A DNA stretch of 26,328 nt from contig JADRCO010000794.1 of the NCBI GenBank assembly GCA_021464525.1, forward strand, positions 1 to 26,328. The letters run 5' to 3'. The position numbers and the translations under genes are program-made. Numbering within the stretch: position 1 is the first letter of the stretch; each line of letters opens with the position of its first letter. This document shows positions 20,953-26,328 of the stretch, piece by piece. The notes under the pieces were generated by a model. It was not told where the DNA came from and ran no database searches. It saw nothing but the letters and a program-made list of their open reading frames with translations. The DNA comes from Rhizophagus sp. LPA8_4_AMF. Taxonomy: Eukaryota; Glomeromycota; Glomeromycetes; Glomerales; Glomeraceae.

Positions 20953-22035
20953 ATGGACTCAAGTTCTGTTAAAAGTAATCAGAATAATTAAAATAATCAA
21001 AATATAACTCAAAAAAAAAGAGATGAATCACAAAAAAGAAGTTGGATATAGGAATAGTTTATATCTAATAATAGAATTGCTACATATCAAGTAGAGGTTA
21101 TCACAGGTGAAACATGTAGTAAAAAATATCAGCATAAAAGTTTAACAAGCATTTTAATAGATTATTTAAGCAGTAAACATCAAATAACAAGAGAAGCTAC
21201 AAAGCAAAATTATGTGGTAAGAAATAAAATTAAATAAATTTATTCAAATTTATAATTTACTAATTAATAAATTAATAAATTCTTAACCACCAGAATCTTA
21301 TAGAATAGAAATTACATCATATAAGGAGTTTTGTCAAATTGAATTTTGTAATCTATTGGTTAGTTGGATAATTTTTGACATTCAGTTCAATCTTTAAATA
21401 TTACACCATCAAAATCTTTTCAAAAATTCATTAAAAAACTTGATCCTGCATTTGACATTTCAAATGTTAAATTAATTAAACAAATCATCTAAAATACCTA
21501 CAATCATATACTTCCTTTAATTTAAAAATTTATTGAAAATAATGCAATTTTAGTTAGTTTAACTACCAATATATGGATAGGCTGAAATAGGCAGGGATTT
21601 TTGGGTATTACTTATTCTTTTTTAAATAAAAATTTTACAATACATGAAATTATCCTTACAATTAAACATATTAGATATCCTTATATAGCACAAAATATAT
21701 CTGATGCATTACTTGTTATTTTAGATAATTAGAGTTTAAGATAAAAAACAAATGTAATAGTAACTGGTAATGGGTTTAATATGAAAAAAGCAATAAAGAA
21801 AATGAATGAAATTGCTTCAAATATAAGATGGCAACCATGTACAGTGTATATGTTGCAGTTGGTAGTGGGAAAAGATTTAAATTCAGTTAAGTTATTAGTT
21901 TTAAGAGCAAAAAAACTGATTAATTTTTTTTTAAGATCAAAACAAAGTCAAAGATTAAAGAAAATTCAAAAAAAATCACAAAATCAAATTGATGTGGTTA
22001 AGGTTGCTGAAAAAACTAGAGGATTTTAGCAAGTT
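20953..22035 (+). pseudogene. hAT-A transposase, N-terminal and central part, decayed
   Basis: From ATG at 20953 the frame reads through a BED-finger-like region (TGETCSKKYQH...SSKHQI). A GTAAGA donor-like site near 21220 follows, then the central hAT part: KKLDPAFDIS, LTTNIWIG (first Asp replaced by Asn), LTIKHIRYP, GNGFNMKKA (usual TDNGSNM, second Asp lost) and LQLVVGKDL. In-frame stops lie at 20989, 21049, 21055, 21490, 21523, 21583, 21730 and 21742, and there is at least one frameshift near 21395. The family order is BED finger, RNase H-like core and C-terminal dimerisation region. The missing Asp residues and the stops mean it is dead. The piece continues at about 22360 and 24500. Confidence 0.85.
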
Positions 22036-22200
22036 GGCAAAATGCTAAAATTGTGAAACTTTGCCAAAACTATATGAAAGTCTTATTAAAAAGTTGGTGA
22101 AACTCTGAAGAAAAGTGAAACCTGCTGAAACTTATTATAAATGGCGAAATTGCCAAAACTTTGCCAAAACTATAATAAAATTATAGTAAAATCTTGTAGA
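22036..22200. repeat. 100-base imperfect repeat within hAT-A
   Basis: AAACTTTGCCAAAACTATA occurs exactly at 22056-22074 and again at 22156-22174. Related GTGAAAC and GCTGAAAC words lie between them. The stretch interrupts the transposase after AEKTRGF, so it is an insertion or local expansion. Confidence 0.6.
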
Positions 22201-22359
22201 AACTAATCGTAAGATTTTGGAAAGGTTTAGACAAGCAACCTTAAATGTGGTAAGGATTTTAATTTCATAATTTATATTTATTAATTATTTAATCAGTTAT
22301 TTTTATAATTATACAATATTTTTTATAATAATTAGAATGCTGGTAAAACTTGTAAATAT

Positions 22360-22425
22360 TTTTTTCAAGTGGTTGCAAATATTTCAACTAGGTGAATTTA
22401 TCATTATCAGTAATGTTTTTGGAGT
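22360..22425 (+). pseudogene. hAT-A transposase fragment
   Basis: Codons for VVANISTR, then TGA at 22393, then IYHYQ. The hAT family has a TRW-N-S motif here, so the stop is a changed Trp codon. The fragment ends at the left edge of the 2.1 kb insertion. Confidence 0.6.
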
Positions 22426-22979
22426 CCAGATCCACATGGAATTCTTATTTTTCATAATTAGTAAGGATACATATGGATTCTTCCCCACCTTAGCAGATCC
22501 TTAAAATTAAAAAGTTTAAAGAATCCCTAAAGATAGAAAAGAATCCTTAAGAATATTTATTTAATTTTTATTAATAGATTTATTTATTGATTTTTATTAA
22601 AATCTATTTATTAATTAGTATATTTATTTATCTCTTATAACATTACATATTCATATATTATTACATATTAAAATAAATTAAAAATTAATAATTAACAAAA
22701 ATTCATTACAACTGTAAATATTGTAAATACAAATATAAAATTCAAAGGGACCTATTAATAAATAAAGAAAATTAGTAAATATTATAAATAAAGAACTATA
22801 AAATATCATCTGTATTTTTTCTGAACACTTACTTTTTGATTTTTAAAAAAATAAAACGGTACTGTTTCTATACTCAAAACCTATAAAATAAAAAAAAAGG
22901 ACGTTAATAATTTTTCCAATAAAAAAATAGAAGACGTAAGGTAAATTTTACAATATTTACCTTTTTTTAAAGACCTAAA

Positions 22980-23965
22980 TTTCCAAAGAATTAAATTCCC
23001 AAATCTTATAAATGAAGGAAAAGGAAAATATCAGTAAACGTTTCCTTAATAAAAAAATCAAAAAAAAGTTTTGTAACTTTTAGTTACAAACTTACCACTC
23101 CAAATTCATGGACTTGATTCACGAATCTACAAAAAAGAATAAAAAAAATGTTAACAAACGTTTTTTAAAAAAAATTAATAAATTTAAGATTCACAACAAA
23201 ATGTTGCGAAACTTACAAACCTCCAAGTCAAACGCGAACAGGTTCTAAAAAATTTAAAAAAAAACATTTAGTTTCTATTAAATATAAAATAAAAAAAAAT
23301 CAATTTACATTTCACAACAAAATGTTGCGAAAGTTACCAAATTCCCAAGTTGAAAGCTAGAACTGGTACCTAAAAATAAAAAAGGAATGCTTCTATTAAT
23401 ACAAAATAAAAAAAAACAATTTAAGTTTCATAACAAAGTGTTGTAAAACTTACCAAATCCCAAGTCGAATGTTAGAACCGGTATCTAAAAAATTTAAGAG
23501 ACGTTTCAATTAAATATAAAATAAAAAAAATATTAATTAGTTTTGTAAAGTTACAAAACTTACCAAATCCACAAGTCAAATACCAGAGCTGATACCTAAA
23601 AATTTAAAAAATAAACGTTTTTATTAAATATTATTAAATATAAAATAAAAAAAACTAATTTAAGTTTCGCAATGAAAAGTTGCAAAACTTACCAAATCTT
23701 AAAGCTGAACACCAAAACTGGTACTTAAAATATAAAAAATAAACATTAATATTATCGTTATTAAATATAATTAAATAAAGAAAAATTAATTTAAGTTTCG
23801 CAACTAAAAGTTGCGAAACTTACTAAATTCCAAATCTCACGTTAAATGTCAAAATCAGTACCTAGAAAATAAAGCTTAAAAAAACGTTAAAGAGTTTTTA
23901 TTAAAAAAATAAATAAAATCTAAGTATAAGTTTCGCAACAAAATGTTGCGAGACTTATTCAACTC
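22980..23965 (-). repeat. Array of about eight 120-base units with hairpins and splice-like borders
   Basis: A palindrome of the type TAAGTTTCGCAAC-loop-GTTGCGAAACTTA recurs near 23069, 23192, 23313, 23430, 23542, 23667, 23798 and 23936, spaced 112-138 bases. On the minus strand every unit reads: acceptor-like TTTTTAG, a conserved 31-33 base piece (encoding VPVLAFNLG, IPVLTFDLG, VSALVFDLW and similar), GTAAGT, the hairpin, then an A/T-rich stretch. GTAAGT is intact in six of seven junctions. Two units have matched changes in both arms. It resembles repeated micro-exons and introns, but no complete protein was assembled. Confidence 0.75.
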
Positions 23966-23989
23966 TAAAATCCAAATTGCTTAAAATCT

Positions 23990-24176
23990 AAAGGAGAAGG
24001 TGGGAAAAGAGAGAGAAAAGAAAATTGGAAAGTATAAAAGAAGAAAAGGTGCAGGAAAGAATGAAAGAAATTAAAGGAAAGGAGAAGCAAAAGAAGAGGA
24101 AGGGGAAGGGTAAAGGAAAGAGAAAAAAAGGAAAAAGGAAAAAATGGGCGAAAGAGGAAAGAACTAAAAAAAAAAG
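23990..24176. repeat. Polypurine tract (GA-rich on plus strand)
   Basis: Almost 190 bases of A and G with rare pyrimidines. On the minus strand this is a polypyrimidine leader just upstream of the intron-like array. The open frame across it (Lys/Glu/Arg only) is a by-product of composition. Confidence 0.8.
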
Positions 24177-24197
24177 CTTAAAAATTTTTTTTAATTA

Positions 24198-24263
24198 TAT
24201 ACTGCAGCTGCACCTGTATCAAATATCATGTGGTATTTATGATACACGTGATACTGTAGTATA
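24198..24263. repeat. 66-base hairpin
   Basis: TATACTGCAG (24198) and CTGTAGTATA (ending 24263) pair with one mismatch. An inner pair, GTATCAAATA and TATTTATGATAC, continues the fold. It could be a very small hairpin element. Confidence 0.55.
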
Positions 24264-24499
24264 AGAGCAATATATGAATAAAGGCCTAAGACTTGTTTTT
24301 TTCAAAATTATTTTTATATTTAGATTTAAAAATACTTTTAAAAGGATTTTTTTTAGAAATCCTTAAGAATTCAGTAGTTTATAGAATTCTTAAAGATCTT
24401 TATAATTAATTGAAGGATTTTTAAGAATTCTATAAATTGTCAAATCCTTAAAGATTCCAGAACAATCTAAGGAATCCTTATGGATCCATAGCCTAAAAA

Positions 24500-24890
24500 T
24501 TTTACTGATGATATTATGCTTGGAATAGGTTAATTAAAATCAAATGTTATATACAAATACTAATTGTAGAATTAGTAAATAATGAAAATGATAATGATGT
24601 AAAAAAAGATGGAAAACAACTTGAAAAAATAATGTTAAGTCCTAATGAATGAGAACTTTTACAAGAATTGGTTATAAGTTTTGGTCCATTTGAAGAAGCA
24701 ACTAATTATCTTGATGGAGAAAAATATATTACGCATAGTATTATGAATCCAATAATTGAACAAATCAAACATTTATTATATTTATCATTATTTAATTCAC
24801 TTAATTCATCAATACCTACATTACCTACATCATCTATATCACCTGTAATAGCTTTTAATACATCTGAAATATATCAAGTAGTGGTTCGAT
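24500..24890 (+). pseudogene. hAT-A transposase, C-terminal part
   Basis: The frame resumes after the insertion: KKDGKQLEKIMLSPNE, TGA (24650-24652), then ELLQELVI, FGPFEEATNYL and THSIMNPIIEQIKHLL. This is the region before the hAT C-terminal dimerisation domain; the family has PNEWELL, so the stop is a changed Trp. The fragment ends in a Ser/Thr/Pro-rich stretch where the terminal region of hAT-B begins, so the hAT-A C-terminus is missing here. Confidence 0.75.
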
Positions 24891-24894
24891 CTGT

Positions 24895-25010
24895 GGATAT
24901 GAAATCTGGATATCTGTACAGATACACAGATATCCGGATATTAATTTTAAATAACAGATAAGAGATCACAGATATACAAATATCATGGATATCTGTACAG
25001 ATATCCGGTA
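24895..25010. repeat. Terminal/subterminal repeats of hAT-B
   Basis: GGATATCTGTACAGATATCC at 24987-25006 is a perfect 20-base palindrome. A near copy starts at 24908, and CAGATATCC and ATCTGGATATCTG words lie around it. Position (120 bases before the hAT-B transposase start) and likeness to the 19.8 kb repeats suggest transposase-binding subterminal sites. The true end of the element is not clear. Confidence 0.6.
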
Positions 25011-25127
25011 TGCATATTAGCTTGTGTAATCTTATTGATCAAAAACGCGTATTGAACAAATGCACGTCAGTGATTAAAAAAAGGTGACACCTATTTTAGT
25101 TTTTTTAGTCTAGTCTTTGTTATAACA

Positions 25128-26328
25128 ATGTCCAGTGAGGAGTTGGCGGAAATTCTGCAGCCAGAAAATATTGAAACCTTAGCTTGTGGATCAAAAAGGC
25201 CAAGGCAAAGGGTATGTGGACTATTAAATCAGCAAAATTTAGCTCCAAATGGACCTTTAATTGAGCTAGAGTCAGATACAGATACAAATAACCAGCATAA
25301 AACTGGCAGAAATAATAAGAAACGTAATAAAGTTTCAATAAAGACTGATTTAAATAAAATAACTAATCAATTAGTTTTAATCCCAAATGCTAAACTACCG
25401 GGACAGAGTTGGATATGAAGTTATTTTGATCAATATGAACCAACTGAACAATACAGAAGGATTGTAAAGTGTTTAGTTCAAGTTCAACAGAAAAATGGTG
25501 TAGAACCATGTGGTCATTTCATGGGTTCTGATAATTCTACTGGCAATTTTATTGTTCATCTTGCTACACATAGAATTACTGAAGAAAGTCATAGAAGAAA
25601 AATGAGCGAGATACGAAATAACAATTAGTTATCACAACTTCGTATAGATGAAATTATTTAAAACAATCCAGACATTAAAAATAATCAGGACAGAAAATTT
25701 ATTGGAATATTGATTAAAGATAATAGACCAATTAGTATATGTAGTGATGAAGGTTTTATCGAATTTATTCATGAATTTGATCTAAACTATCAAATTCCAA
25801 GTGATAAAGCAATTCAACAATTAATAGCTGAATCATACAATCAAATTAAGGTTGTTTTAACGAAAAAATTTAGTGAAGATATTATTTCTTGTTCTATTAC
25901 AACGGATCTATGGACAGCACAAAGTAGAAATGGATATATTGGCGTTACATGTTCCTTTATTAACAATAATTTTGATATTTGTGAAGCAATCTTAGCAGTT
26001 CAATACGTACCTTATCCTCATACTGGTGATAATATTTGTGAAGTATTACGTGGTATTATTTCAAATTGGAGTTTAACTGGTAAAGTCTTTACAATGACGA
26101 CCGATAATGGTTCCAATATGGTAAAAGCTGGAAAATTAATGAATGAACTTACAAGACTCCCTTGTACAGCTCATACATTACAGCTAGTTGTAGGGAAAGG
26201 ACTAATACTAGCAGAAGTTTTAATTGCGCGAGCTAAAAGGCTAATAAATTTTTTTACATCACCCAAACAAACGGAAAAATTACTGGAGATTCAAAAAAAT
26301 ACCAACCATCTTAATAATAATGAGGTAA
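25128..26328 (+). pseudogene. hAT-B transposase, three stops, cut by window end
   Basis: ATG at 25128 opens a single frame to the window end (400 codons). It is interrupted only by TGA (25416), TAG (25626) and TAA (25659). Order: a basic leader with KRPRQR, and a BED-type zinc finger (Cys in KCLVQV, PCGH, VHLATH). The hAT RNase H-like core then shows TTDLWTAQ (first catalytic Asp), TTDNGSNM (second Asp), LPCTAHTLQLVVGKGL and RAKRLINFF. The last Glu and the dimerisation domain would lie beyond 26328. There is no frameshift and both Asp residues are kept, so it is much younger than hAT-A. The first stop replaces the expected Trp in WSYFDQY. GAGGTAA at the very end might be a splice donor. Confidence 0.88.

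Larger units (their letters stand above)
22426..24490. mobile_element. Non-autonomous 2.1 kb element inserted in hAT-A
   Basis: The ends are imperfect inverted repeats: AGATCCACATGGAATTCTTA (about 22428) against TAAGGAATCCTTATGGATCC (about 24470-24488). Both subterminal regions are full of AAGGATT/AATCCTT(AA) words (22460-22555 and 24340-24480). hAT-A transposase codons stop before it and resume after it. No transposase lies inside. Its cargo is the hairpin/intron-like array, a purine-rich tract and a small hairpin. Exact ends and target duplication are uncertain. Confidence 0.65.

Noticed and set aside
21781..22029. A stand-alone 82-residue gene
   Set aside because: It is the open part of hAT-A between nonsense codons. 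The same frame continues upstream through stops with hAT motifs.
22980..23965. CRISPR-like array
   Set aside because: Repeats are diverged, units vary from 112 to 138 bases, the spacers are themselves related, and the window is a eukaryotic nuclear region.
24025..24264. Open frame rich in Lys, Glu and Arg
   Set aside because: It is produced by the polypurine tract. No conserved domain, start context or coding composition supports a gene.

Overview
This window reads as nuclear DNA of an AT-rich, repeat-laden fungus, most likely an arbuscular mycorrhizal fungus of the Rhizophagus (Glomeromycotina) type. The evidence is short GT-AG introns, very low GC outside exons, decayed FAR1/MULE and BED-finger hAT transposases, many small inverted-repeat elements and CCCTAA-like tracts. 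The genus is inferred, not proven.

Left flank (1-9.6 kb) is repeat-rich. It has a 72-base minisatellite (345-740), then a long broken MULE transposase on the minus strand (about 1763-4895). That relic is interrupted by a hairpin element (2571-2933) and by a degenerate telomere-like tract in an intron-like gap (3124-3246). A related longer hairpin element (5483-6021), a short one (7173-7311) and a 136-140 base tandem duplication (7781-8092) follow. From about 8.2 to 10.0 kb the minus strand carries short coding-like blocks, including a two-exon model (9598-9963), that I cannot assign.

The middle (11.8-18.4 kb) is an island of three intact intron-containing genes. A Ran1/Sks1-like serine/threonine kinase (plus, 11811-13073) converges on an eIF4A-III DEAD-box helicase (minus, 13944-15682, 8 exons, 397 aa). 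Behind it lies a PP2C-type phosphatase (minus, 16087-18412, 5 exons, 690 aa) with a long N-terminal extension. Every splice model below keeps the frame and the family motifs. The kinase and phosphatase could oppose each other in signalling, and eIF4A-III belongs to RNA processing, but nothing in the sequence ties the three into one pathway.

Right flank (18.5-26.3 kb) is nested transposons. A pogo-like MITE lies just upstream of the phosphatase. A decayed hAT (hAT-A, about 19.8-24.9 kb) is broken by several insertions, chiefly a 2.1 kb non-autonomous element. A second hAT (hAT-B) starts near 24.9 kb and runs off the window end with three in-frame stops.

The most unusual structure is the array at about 22.98-23.97 kb. 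Each roughly 120-base unit looks, on the minus strand, like a 31-33 base micro-exon plus an intron whose 5' splice site lies inside a hairpin stem. A second recurring pattern is that nonsense codons in the transposase relics fall mainly at expected tryptophan codons, as expected from C-to-T decay.
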